Program-made: the position numbers and the translations under genes
Shown here: positions 24,586 to 34,681 of the stretch, piece by piece
Layout of the letters: the number at the start of each line of letters is the position of its first letter
Position numbering within the stretch: the stretch's first letter is position 1
NCBI GenBank assembly: GCA_024509875.1
Contig: JAMPIV010019878.1
Coordinates: forward strand, 22,501-86,500
Length of the DNA: 64,000 nucleotides
Source: Oreohelix idahoensis
Taxonomy: Eukaryota > Mollusca > Gastropoda > Stylommatophora > Oreohelicidae
Direction: 5' to 3'
Notes under the pieces: model-generated
What the model was told of the DNA's origin: nothing
Databases searched by the model: none
Seen by the model: the letters and a program-made list of their open reading frames with translations, nothing else

Positions 24586-26108
24586 AATCTCCTTAACTAG
24601 AATAACTACCACCTCGCACTTGATCCATATCAATAAACTTTCCTAAATTGTGAAGCATGTCGTATGTGACGACTTGCACACCTGACAACAAGCAACGTCG
24701 TATGTGACCATTGATAAGACTTGGAACCTCATCATATTAATTGCATCGTTACAGAAACTAGCCATTGCAATAGCATATAAATGCTTCGTGCAGGCTTCTG
24801 TTGATCCCAGCCGCACTTGTGCCTCCATGCTCCGCAAGAAGCAAACAGAGAAACACTTATGTCTCAAAGTGCCTTACGCACAAAGGAGTAGCATTACGCC
24901 CACAAGAAATCTTAATACCTAAAGCTAGATTCATCTTCTCAAAGGGAACTTTAGTACAACAAAACTGTGTACACAATAGATGAAATTAAACTAATCTCAA
25001 AGTAACACCATACAATTATTCGTTAACGTACTTCGCGTTCCACTATAATAGACTATCTTGGCATGAATGGAGAAAATTATATTAATCTTGCACTTCTAAA
25101 ATAGCCCCTCTTATAGTAACCCAATTTTCATGCAACACTAAATAATGAACATGTTTAACCCTCTAAAAATATACAGTAACATTTTAACCAATCATTGTGA
25201 AATATACTAATTAAATTACATTCGCAGTAAAGAATAAACTAAAATAACTCTTGGACTAACAAAGATAACAAACGTTATAATTGGCCCACTGCGCTCTCAA
25301 ATAATAAATAGCTTAACATCATTAGGCGTATAGCACGTGGTAACTAAAAATATTATTGTCGCTCACATGCGTCATCTTTATGCACAATTAACACGTGGCC
25401 CTGGCTGCCATCTTGCCAACAGTTAATAATATCCACATTTCAGTCTCTGATATCATCTTTGTCCAGTTCCATGTATGAAGTAGGTTCTTTCTATATTCTC
25501 ACAGCCGTGATCTATACTTAACACGCCTAGTAAAACTTATCCACACATTATTCTCACTAATCTATCATTTCAAAACTAACTTTAATGTCCTGAAAGAAAT
25601 CTCCTTATGAAACACATTTACTTATCTATTTCCTTACACATGATACCAAATAGGTGGCAGACCAACACCCCTATATTCTTTCTAACACTATAGACCGAAA
25701 TGTGGAGGAATCACATTCTACCTAAATTAACTCACGTGTTCAAGGCATCTTCAGATCGACTCTGGTTTTTTTGGGGCGACTGACGAAGAAAAAGGCCTCT
25801 GCTGGCCATCGCACTTCTTTATGTAGGCCGCTAGGTCTCATCATTCACGGTGTAGTGCGCGCGTGTAGTAATTGGGCCACGCAAATAACACAAGCGATGG
25901 ATGCTTTAGAAGGAGCAAAAACACAAATATAAAACACAACTATTTCTAGGCTTTATGTGGCCCAGTAATTTATCTTCCTCTTGAAGATGTTGTGGTAAAA
26001 AGGCAGTGAACCACGGAGACAATGGCGATGACAAGATGGCGCTGTTAAACGACAGATGCCATAACGACTACAAGATGGCGCGGCTACAAATACACACGTA
26101 AGAAGTTT
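24586..26108. other. Unrecognised sequence right of TIR copy 1
   Basis: A/T-rich, no convincing ORF. GTCGTATGTGAC occurs twice (about 24,659 and 24,699). ATGGCG-type triplets recur near 26,020-26,085. Part of the insertion splitting LINE J. Confidence 0.35.
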
Positions 26109-26660
26109 AATTCATCATTGCAAGATGTGAAAGTATGTAGAGGAGCAGATGTGGTAACAGACCACCATCCTCTGTTGGCTAAAACAAAATTTACAACAGT
26201 ATATTTCTATAGACAACAGTATAATGTGGGATATCTAAGAAATCAGGAAATAAGCGAAACATTTTCAGTTGCAGTATCCAACAAATACCAAGTACCCCAA
26301 CAGCTGGAAGATGAAACTGATCCGGAAGACCACTGCAACAAGTAAAAAATATATGGAACGAGACATGTGAAAAAGTACTAAGAAAAAGAGAACGTCAGCA
26401 CAAAGCGTGGATAACAACAGAAACCATTAGCAAGATAGAAGACAGGGAACAACAAGAACGCGGATTTAAACAGAAGCAAAACCAGAAGCTCCAACGCCAA
26501 GGCGCATGAAGTGTAAATATAAGCAAAGAAAGAAGTAAGAAGAAACATCAAAAGAGACAAGACGAAATATACTGATGTTTGGCAAAGGAAGCAGAGGAAG
26601 CGGCAGCTGTGGCAGTAAGGGGAAGAAGAATGAGAAGTATAACATGAGATGGTATAGGTG
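26109..26660 (+). pseudogene. LINE J, segment 2: end of endonuclease and linker
   Basis: Continues LINE J exactly where segment 1 stops: LQDVKVCRGADVVTDHHPLLAK (endonuclease C-terminus, with SDH read as TDH), YNVGYLRNQEISETF, then after a stop WNETCEKVLRKRE and KAWITTETISKIE. Shifted pieces up to about 26,660 resemble the EAEEAA linker before RT. Several frameshifts and stops; inactive. Confidence 0.75.
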
Positions 26661-27239
26661 AGGTAGAAAAAAAGGGATGTGCGGAAATGATGCGCATAGA
26701 AAGGGTCAAAACAGAAAGAGGTTAAGCACGTTTTTCTCAGCATCTGGCAGAAGCGTGAGAGACGTCGGAACAGAAGCAAGGCAGCCATGTTGAAGGCGAC
26801 CACTAGTTAAAGGAGACTATATATTGTCTTCTAGATCCGACAATAGTACAAGGAGGAAGGAGCGGTGGAGCTTTATTCTGAAGGAAGGGTACGTAGGGTA
26901 AACTAGCTATGACAATTCGATGGTGGATAAGTGTACTTAGATAGCGGCCACCATAATCAGGAAAAGTTACATTCCCCGGAGCCAGTCCGGTATAACTATC
27001 TTAATAACCTGAGCGCATTCCAATAATAAGCCTGTACTGTCCTCAAAGGGACAATATGCATAAGACAGTGAAACTCTGAATTACATGGGGGTTTGGAAGT
27101 TAATAGTGTTCAAGAGAGGAGAGTCGGGTGGACCCAGATTGTTGGAGGGGTCACCGACGACATTTGTTATACTTAGTGTAAATAAACATTTGTTCCAATT
27201 GAATACGGCGTTCCAATGTTTGTACCAGAGTTGCTACGT
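26661..27239. other. Unrecognised part of a second insertion in LINE J
   Basis: Purine-rich at first, then ordinary. No motif recognised. With 27,240-28,800 it separates segments 2 and 3 of LINE J. Confidence 0.35.
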
Positions 27240-28110
27240 GGTATTATGTGGTCCTTGACATGGAATGATATATGGCATACGGAACCTCTTAGGCTCAGCT
27301 TCGTTGTTAGATCAATGTATTGCTGCCGTCGGCCTCAAACCTTGTGAGATGGGGAAAGTCGGATGATGAGCAGTGCCCCCTGTGCCAGGGGAGGCAGACA
27401 CTTGAACACGTACTCTCAGCGTATAAGGTGTCATTAGGGCAAGAGGGCGATACACTTGGCGCCACAACAAAGTGCTAAATGAGCTTGCTGCGACAATAGA
27501 CTTGACAAGGATGAAGGCGAATAGCAAAGCCAGGCTGAGCACCACAAATACATACTTTCTGAGGACAGGAAAGTCAGCACACCCAAACCGAGTAAACCAG
27601 GTAGCAGTTTACCATCTCTTCTTGACTGTGCAAACGACTGGGAGATGGCGGTAGACCTACCTGGACGAGGTGCATATCCAGAGAGTATCAGAAAATCACG
27701 GAGACGGCCGGATATAGTGCTTTATTCTTCAGCATCGCTTCAGGTTATACTGATTGAACTGACCGTGCCATTTGAATCCAGATTGGACGAGCAACATTCG
27801 TTCAAAGCGGTCAAGTATAATGATCTGGCTGCGGATCTGAGACACGATAGGGTCACTACAAGGGTCATGGCTGTTGAGGTGGGCGCAATAGGGCTCGTGG
27901 CTGCATCAGTGTATGATTTATTGAAACTGTTGGGGCTGAGGGGACAGTCGAGAACAAGTCCACATTACGTTGAGTTTTTCATTGTACTGATGAAAGGGTT
28001 GTGACTGACGAGCAACAGGCGGTGAATATTATAAGAGGTGTTAGGCACAGAATTTCAGTTGCTAGCGCGCAGTGGCTAGCCTCGTCGGCTTTGCGCAGGT
28101 ATGTCCGTGT
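27240..28110 (+). pseudogene. R2-type LINE C-terminal fragment with restriction-like endonuclease
   Basis: In order: LRLSFVVRSMY-like thumb sequence, a CCHC knuckle CPLCQGRQTLEHVL (27,373 on) whose last Cys is Tyr (SAYK), a frameshift, GRYTWRHNKVLNELA (about 27,445), then from 27,645 RRPDIVLYSSASLQVILIEL. The PD followed about a dozen residues later by an acidic residue is the PD-(D/E)xK-like signature of the restriction-like endonuclease that R2, NeSL and related LINEs carry after RT. The RT domain is missing and two frames are needed, so this is dead. Assignment to a clade within the RLE LINEs is not possible. Confidence 0.7.
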
Positions 28111-28828
28111 CTGTCCCTAGTCGTGTGCGACGGAACGAACAGAGTAATTTGTCTTTTTTTTGTTACTTTCACAATTGCCTCCACGGCTGGTGGAGTTGTG
28201 GATTTTAAAGTTGCTACCAAAGTGAAATGGGTTCATTTTCGATACAAAACAACAGGAGGCTGAGACACTTGGGAGTCATGACCCAAGTGGACCCGTCCCC
28301 CTTAGAGTGTAAAGAAGTTTACTGGGCCGAAACACTTGTCCGATGGGGGGACTGCTTCTGATGATCAGATTGCCTCCTGTTGTATTGCTCTGTAAAGAGT
28401 TTCCTATCATCATGGTCACTAAATATGTGTTGTATATAAACGGCCAACATACGGAGAAGTCAATCACCAATGCTTGAGGCAAACACAAATAGAATTGTGG
28501 TGCCGAGACCAACCTCCGGTAGCATTGACATCAGTCATTCACCAAAACAAAGTACAACACACAAACTAGTCCATGACAGACTTATCCATCTTCATTCAGA
28601 GTTACGTGCATACATGTGTTGTGTGACACTGTCTGTTTATACGTTTTCGTCGTTCACCGTTGAAGTAATGAACCTGGGTAGGAAAGAAGGCAGTGACATT
28701 CTTAAAACAAAGCAAGAGTAGGCTGCCACACAGCCACAGGAAATATGAGGGACCTGTAAAACAACACAAAGTAGCTAACAGGGAAATATAAGCAAACACA
28801 TGACATCATAACATATAAGAATGGAAAA
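28111..28828. other. Unrecognised sequence with a 12-bp inverted repeat
   Basis: No gene. ACAACAGGAGGC at 28,249-28,260 pairs perfectly with GCCTCCTGTTGT at 28,372-28,383, enclosing 111 bp. It could be the ends of a small element or a chance hairpin. Confidence 0.35.
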
Positions 28829-29291
28829 TTGCATATTAATATACAAGAACAAATGAAGAGATGGACAAAACATTTTGAGGAACTTCACAATAGACCATCT
28901 CCAACTAATCCCCCAGACATCCAGCCAGCAGAAGAGGAGCTACAAATCAGCTGTGAACGACCAAGTAGAGAAGAAATTAAGAAAGCCATAATGCTTCTGA
29001 AAGATGGAAAAGCAGCTGGTCCAGAATGCATTCCAACAGAAACCAGTAAAACAGATATTGCTACCTCTACAGAGATATTATACAAACTACTTGGCCAAGT
29101 CTGGGAGAGAGGAAATACCAGTTTAATGGAAGGAGGGTTATCTGGTCTAGTTGCCCAAGAAGGGAAAATTTACAAGAGTGCATACATTATAGAGGAATAA
29201 TGTTACTTTCAGTGCCAGGCAAAGTATTAAACAGAATCATCCTGAAGAGATTAAAAGAGTCCATAGACAAACAACTGAGAGATGAACAAGT
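28829..29291 (+). pseudogene. LINE J, segment 3: N-terminal RT region
   Basis: INIQEQMKRWTKHFEELHNRP, then KKAIMLLKDGKAAGPE (RT fingers), a frameshift, and YRGIMLLSVPGKVLNRIIL...LRDEQ. This is the stretch just before RT motif A in the endonuclease-plus-RT LINEs. It stops near 29,291 before the expected GFR motif. Confidence 0.8.
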
Positions 29292-30164
29292 GTGCCCGCG
29301 TCAGTTACTTGTGCGCAGATAGTTATATTGACGAGAGCTAATCCTTTATATGTTTCTGTTCAAGTGGTTACGGGCCTTCCGCCTGAGATGGAGATTCTTG
29401 ACTGATATTTATTTTCCTTTCCAGGTTTGTTCTTACCCTTTTAGGTTTAGTGATAAGCAATATATCGTATAATGATTTGTTAAATGATCCACTGTAACGT
29501 TCCAATTAAGTCACAGCAATGTACAAAATTCATGTTGAGTTTATTGCACGTCATTTGAACAGCACTGGTATTTACACAATGATGAAGTACGTGTTACTTA
29601 CGCTTAAACAAAATAGTGCGTATATCCAAAGTGAAAATATATCCAACTGAAGAAAAAAATATAAACTGGTCTTGATAATCTCAAAGACGAAGTCAACTAA
29701 TACTATAACTGCCTAGCAAAAAATTCTATCTATCTAATCCTGTCTATCTGGAAAATCCTTCTTCTAAATCTAAAAATTATAAACTATTCACTATCGCCCA
29801 CATCTCTCCTTTTATATGCAGCTCCTTCATTTTCCCGCCATTTTTCACACCACTCCGTCTTTTTTCCACACGTTACAATTTTCTACACACGTCTCTCTGT
29901 TTTCGACCATTTTTGCTCACGTATTTCTGTTTTTCGACTTTTGGGACATCTCTCTTTTCCATCAACAATGGAAAAAAACTAAAATAGCAACTCTCACTTC
30001 ACAAAATTTTCCACTCAGAACACGCATTCAATATTATTTTCTGTGACTGCACTATCTTTGCCTCTCTTCGTCGTGCCTGCTATCTGAATCTAAAATTTAT
30101 ACTGCGTTTTGTGCAAAAACGCCTTATCTGCTTAACGTCTGTCATTCTTATTCTATGTAGCATT
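29292..30164. other. Insertion or replacement inside LINE J, unrecognised
   Basis: About 870 bp, A/T-rich, replacing the RT motif A region of LINE J. No ORF or terminal repeat that I can defend. Confidence 0.4.
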
Positions 30165-31065
30165 ATAACACGTATAAATGAAGACATGACATGCAGAATT
30201 CTTCGTGACGGACATCTTACAGAACCGTTTAGAATTAGAATGGGAGTGAGACAGGGATGCCTCTTGTCTCCATTTCTTTTCTTACTAGTAATAGATTGGG
30301 TCATGAAAACATCGACATCACATAACAGATATAGAATCCAGTGAAATCTGTCTAAACAGCTCGATGATCTGGATTTTGCAGATGACTTGGCTCTTCTGTC
30401 CCATAACTATAATCAGATGCAAAAGAAAATGAAAATTCTTGATGAGAGGTCACTACAAGTGGGCATGAAAATACACAAGAAAAAAAACAAAGATTATGAG
30501 AATAAATGCAAGAATTTATAACAAGGTTGCACTTGAAGAAACATCACTAAAAGATATAGAATCGTACTCATATCTTCGAAGTATCATAGACAAAGTTGAA
30601 GGAACAGACAGTGATATCAAAATGAGAAAACAAAAAGCAAGAGGAGCTTTCATTGCATTGGGAAATATAAAGAGAACAAGAGAAATCACGTCCAGCACGA
30701 AAAAAAGAATCTGCAACTCAAATGCGAAGTCAGTCTTATTGTATGGCTCTGAGACATGGAGAGCAAAAAAAACAACAACCAAAAAAGCTACATACTTTAA
30801 TAAACGGGTGCTTGCGTAGAATAGATTGACTGAAATGGTTCGACAAAGTCACAAATGTGGAATTGATGACAAGAACCAGACAGGTGCCAGTTGAACAAGA
30901 GTGCTAGTGATGGATAGGACACACATTGAAGAAAACATGTTGATAGCATTACAAGGCACTGGATACAGAGGTGAAAATGATGAGGAAAACACGGAAAGAA
31001 CTTGAGAGAATGGCACAGGAAGACGTAGCATGAGTTTGATGAAGGCCTATGCTCCTTGGAGAGCT
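30165..31065 (+). pseudogene. LINE J, segment 4: RT palm to C-terminus, decayed
   Basis: DMTCRILRDGHLTEPF, GVRQGCLLSPFLFLLVIDWVMK (motif B), DLDFADDLALLS (catalytic DD, about 30,372), YSYLRSIID and LLYGSETWR can all be read in shifting frames. A remnant of the WIGHTLKK C-terminal block follows at about 30,910. Many stops; inactive. Confidence 0.8.
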
Positions 31066-31240
31066 AAAGTGTATTGAAGATGATTCTTGTGTAGTATTTG
31101 AAAATAAGACACCGTATCCAGACACTAGGTAGGTTGTGCATGGATCTCTGAGGAAAATATCACTACAGCAAGCATTCGGATACAGCAAGCCCTAACATCA
31201 TTGGATGAGATGGCCATAACACGACTAGTGAAAATAAATA

Positions 31241-31245
31241 AAGGG
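31241..31245. repeat. Target-site duplication of element E (AAGGG), left copy
   Basis: AAGGG directly abuts TGTTAAGACA of the LTR. The same 5 bp follow the other LTR at 48,941-48,945. Five bp is the usual duplication for Ty3/gypsy integrases. Confidence 0.75.
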
Positions 31246-31951
31246 TGTTAAGACAAGCACACCAGACTACATGTGCTGTCAGAACAAACTCTCTACGGGT
31301 ACTATGGATTTAATACATACTCAAACTAGACTCTTAGCTCGCTGTCTAAAGGCAAGACCACAGTACACCATAGCTGACATGAATAATGCTATAACACCGG
31401 AAATAGGTATGGTCCCTTTAATAAATATTGTGCACTTACAGAAGCCACACACGGCTAGCAATGCACATGAAAACTAACAATGCAATGGAAATGCCAAACT
31501 ACTTGCCTTAATCAATAGCTCAATATAACAGCAACATAATCACCGACATAATCTATCCGGCAACTACCCGATGACTTTCGCTAACTGGCTAACCCTGTAC
31601 TGAAGCCAAGCAATATATAAATGCAAGATACTTAACGTAAATCATATCCAGGAAAAAACACTAGAAATCACATCGATATTCTAGCAGTATACCACATAAT
31701 CCTGACCACATGGAAATCAGCAAGAGATATGAACCGCAATGGCATTCACATAATCCCAGCAAAACTGCTGACAAAGGGAACACGTCCTCTCAGGACGGCA
31801 GATATCTCATCAAATGCTTTGCGCCAAAAGTTTCATATGCTCTTCCGTTTTTGGCTCAAATGACCAAACCGGTTTTTCAAAATGAGTATCAATGTTGTCA
31901 CTCTTACAGCATGACCAACTCAAAATTTCGGCGAATGTCTATACTGTAACA
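31246..31951 (-). repeat. 3' LTR of element E
   Basis: 706 bp, TG...CA on either strand (minus strand TGTTACAG...CTTAACA). Direct repeat of 48,233-48,940. It is followed on the internal side by a purine tract. Confidence 0.85.
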
Positions 31952-31972
31952 TCCACTCCCCCCCTCTCTTAA
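31952..31972 (-). promoter_or_regulatory. Polypurine tract of element E
   Basis: The minus strand reads AAGAGAGGGGGGGAGTGGA immediately before the LTR start TGTTACAG. A purine tract exactly at the 3' LTR edge is the plus-strand primer site in LTR retroelements. Confidence 0.75.
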
Positions 31973-33336
31973 GAAAGAAAACGAAGTTTTCTTCCATCGG
32001 AGGAAACACGCCCCACCACCTTCGGAGTAAGGGCGACGACCATGCCGAGAAGGCACCTCCTCATCTACGTAGAGAATGCCAAAGTTGTTCAATACTATTG
32101 TCAAACATGACTTCTCACTCACTAGACTAAATACAAGGAAACATGTACACACCCACACCAGGTACTGGCAGTCGTGAAAAAAAAACAACGACTGTCTAAC
32201 TCTGGTGTAGCCTAAACCCAGTGCATGTTCCACCACATCTATATAACTAACTGTCACTAATCAAACATCATGTCATCGTATCAACAAACATCTCCCACAT
32301 TATAACCGTAGGTATATGATAACATGATAAATCTGCACGTTGGATACACCTTCATACATATTGCCTTTATGGCATCATAACATATGAATTACAAAACAAG
32401 GCATAGCAAAATGCATGACCCTTAAAGATTACCAGACCATCATATTCCATAGGTCTCTGATAAATGCACGCCAGGCCTGCCCACAGTGCAACTGCCTACA
32501 GTGTACCTGCCTACAGTATGCCTGCCTGCAGTGTGCCTGCCCACAGCGCACCTGCCTACAGTGTGCCTGCCTACAGCGCACCTGCCTATGGCATGCCTGC
32601 CCACAGCGCACCTGTCTACCGCGTGCCTGCCTGCAGCGCACCTGCCTACAGCATGCCTGCCCACAGCGCACCTGCCTACAGTATGCCTGTCTTCAGCGCA
32701 CCTGCCCACAGTATGCCTGCCTACAATGTACCTACCCACAGCGTGCCTGCCTACTGTATGCCTTTAAGGCAACATGCTACATTAATACAAAGCACGACAT
32801 AGCATAATACAGCATAACTATGCATTGTAAAGCATTACACAATCTCTACAATCTCATAACCATTCATAGCATAAACAAGCATTGCAAGAAGTCTCACAAT
32901 CTTTACAAATTTACAAAATCCTCATATTGATATCAGAATAGAACTGGGGGCGTTGGTCACGGCCTCTCAGAGTCGGTTCGCATCGACCGAAACATCTTAC
33001 TGAACCCGAATCCGAAATATAATCCTAGCTAATGCTGGACTATTAGCAGATGGTTTTGAAGCAAGGAGATATGCTTCTGCCTAACTGCCTTCCGCGCTCC
33101 CCAACTATTTTGGTATTGTCGCGTAACGACAATACTTCCACAAACCTAACCAGCGCAACCTCATCAAACCCTCGTCTGAGTGTGCGCCAACAAGCGTTCA
33201 GTGGCACGTTACGCACCCAAACTGTGCGATCACTAGCTTTCGGACTTTCATATAAGTCCCTACTACTCCTAGTAATGTCATTTGGTACTTGCCGCGAAAT
33301 ACGTCTACGATGTACTTTTTGAACATTTCCCTTGGG
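31973..33336 (-). other. 3' internal region of element E
   Basis: Separated from the protease only by the RTE insertion. Minus-strand frames are open for up to about 130 residues (33,447-33,043 and 32,257-31,904), but I recognise no pol motif in them. It contains the 15-bp minisatellite. Integrase and RT should lie here in an autonomous element, so their absence marks a deletion or a non-autonomous design. Confidence 0.5.
32464..32770. repeat. 15-bp minisatellite in element E
   Basis: About 20 units of a CTGCCYACAGYRYRC-type 15-mer, with variation concentrated in the last six positions and some 30-bp higher-order alternation. Because 15 is divisible by three, several frames stay open on both strands (for example CLQRTCLQHACPQ). 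These ORFs are a by-product and show no sign of being a gene. Confidence 0.9.
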
Positions 33337-33350
33337 AGTTTGGTGATGAT
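33337..33350. repeat. Target-site duplication of the RTE LINE, left copy
   Basis: AGTTTGGTGATGAT, repeated exactly at 36,526-36,539 after the tail. It defines a full-length insertion from 33,351 to 36,525. Confidence 0.9.
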
Positions 33351-33496
33351 AACTCCGCCTATGCCGGTCCCAAGCCCGGATGAAAAAGGAGGAGGGCGGC
33401 CTGCATGGAGGCCGTAAGGAGGCAGCCCCTCCACCATGCAAAGGCACAACAGGCCAATCACCTGTTTGTCTTAAACTATGATTACAAGCAATATAA

Positions 33497-34681
33497 GAGA
33501 GAAAAACCGGACTGATTCTAAAGGCGACGAACTGGAACGGACTACGGACTACGACTTATGGAACATGGAACACAAGAAGTATAAATGGGAAAGAAGAGGA
33601 GCTGATGGAAGAGATGAGGAAAGCAAAACTAGAAATCCTGGCTATTACCGAAACAAAGAAAAAGGGACAAGGAGTCATGGATCTCGATGGCAACACTCTG
33701 CTATACAGTGGTGTACCCACATCTGAAAGAGCTAAAGGGGGTGTGGGTTGCATTGTGGCCAAAAACCAGAAAGATAGTATCAAGGGATGGAACTTTGTCT
33801 CGGAGCGCATTATGGTTGTAAAACTAAAAGAAGGAGAAACCATAGTCAACCTGGTCATAGTGTATGGGCCAAATGAGGATGAGAGAGCAGAGGTCAAGGA
33901 AGAATTCTTCGAGCTGCTTCAAAGGACAGTGGATGACTGCCTAGATGAAATTATCATGCTCGGAGATTTCAATGCCAGAGTTGGAAATGACCATGCTAGA
34001 TGGGGTGGAGTTATCGGAAGATATGGAGAAGATACTCTCAATGACAATGGAAAGCGACTCCTCAGATTCTGCAGTGAGCAGAATCTGATCATTACCAACA
34101 CAAAGTTCCCCCATAAGCGCATACATGCATACACTAGGTGTGAACCAACAAAGAATGAGAAGTCAGTGATCGACTATGCCATTGTTAGGAGGAGCTCATT
34201 CAAATATGTCCGGGATGCTAGAGTCTGGAGGGGGCCAGAGATTGGAAGTGATCACTACCTGCTTACAATCAAAAGAACAACTGAAAGAGTTGCTCAGCCT
34301 AGGAACTGTCCAGCACCACGCAAGAAACCAAGTAAACGAACGGAAGAAATGAGCATTAAGACCTACAAGCTGAAAGAGCCAGAAATTAAGACCAGATATC
34401 AGGGGCTTATTGCTACAGCGGTGAGAAACACAGAAGAACAACCTGATGACTTGGAAACCCTGTGGCTTAAATTCAAGGACATCATAAAGACAGCTGCTGC
34501 AGAAGCATGTGGTGAAGTCCGACTTGGGAACAAGAGAAAGAGGACACCTTGGTGGACAGAGGAAGTCAAAGAGAAAATAAGATTAAAGAAAATGGCATGG
34601 AAACAATATTTAGGAGCTAAAAACACAGCAGGACAAATAGAGAAATATAGAGAATATGTGATACTCAGAACAGAAGCATAG
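33497..34681 (+). CDS. RTE ORF, N-terminal part: AP-like endonuclease
   Basis: The endonuclease nicks target DNA to prime reverse transcription. The frame opens after TAA at 33,494; the first ATG is 33,605 (MEEMRKAKLE), but conserved-looking sequence upstream in the same frame (about 33,536) suggests translation may start earlier or the true ATG is lost. Motifs: AITETKKKG (catalytic Glu), YGPNEDERAEV, MLGDFNARVG (about 33,958), FPHKRIHAYTR, VIDYAIV and GSDHYLL (about 34,247). All catalytic positions of an APE-type LINE endonuclease look intact. It stops at TAG 34,679-34,681, and the same frame continues at once into RT. Confidence 0.9.
   Translation, partial: ERKTGLILKATNWNGLRTTTYGTWNTRSINGKEEELMEEMRKAKLEILAITETKKKGQGVMDLDGNTLLYSGVPTSERAKGGVGCIVAKNQKDSIKGWNFVSERIMVVKLKEGETIVNLVIVYGPNEDERAEVKEEFFELLQRTVDDCLDEIIMLGDFNARVGNDHARWGGVIGRYGEDTLNDNGKRLLRFCSEQNLIITNTKFPHKRIHAYTRCEPTKNEKSVIDYAIVRRSSFKYVRDARVWRGPEIGSDHYLLTIKRTTERVAQPRNCPAPRKKPSKRTEEMSIKTYKLKEPEIKTRYQGLIATAVRNTEEQPDDLETLWLKFKDIIKTAAAEACGEVRLGNKRKRTPWWTEEVKEKIRLKKMAWKQYLGAKNTAGQIEKYREYVILRTEA

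Noticed and set aside
32415..32807. Cys/Gln-rich repeat protein in element E
   Set aside because: Translation of a 15-bp minisatellite, open in several frames and on both strands.
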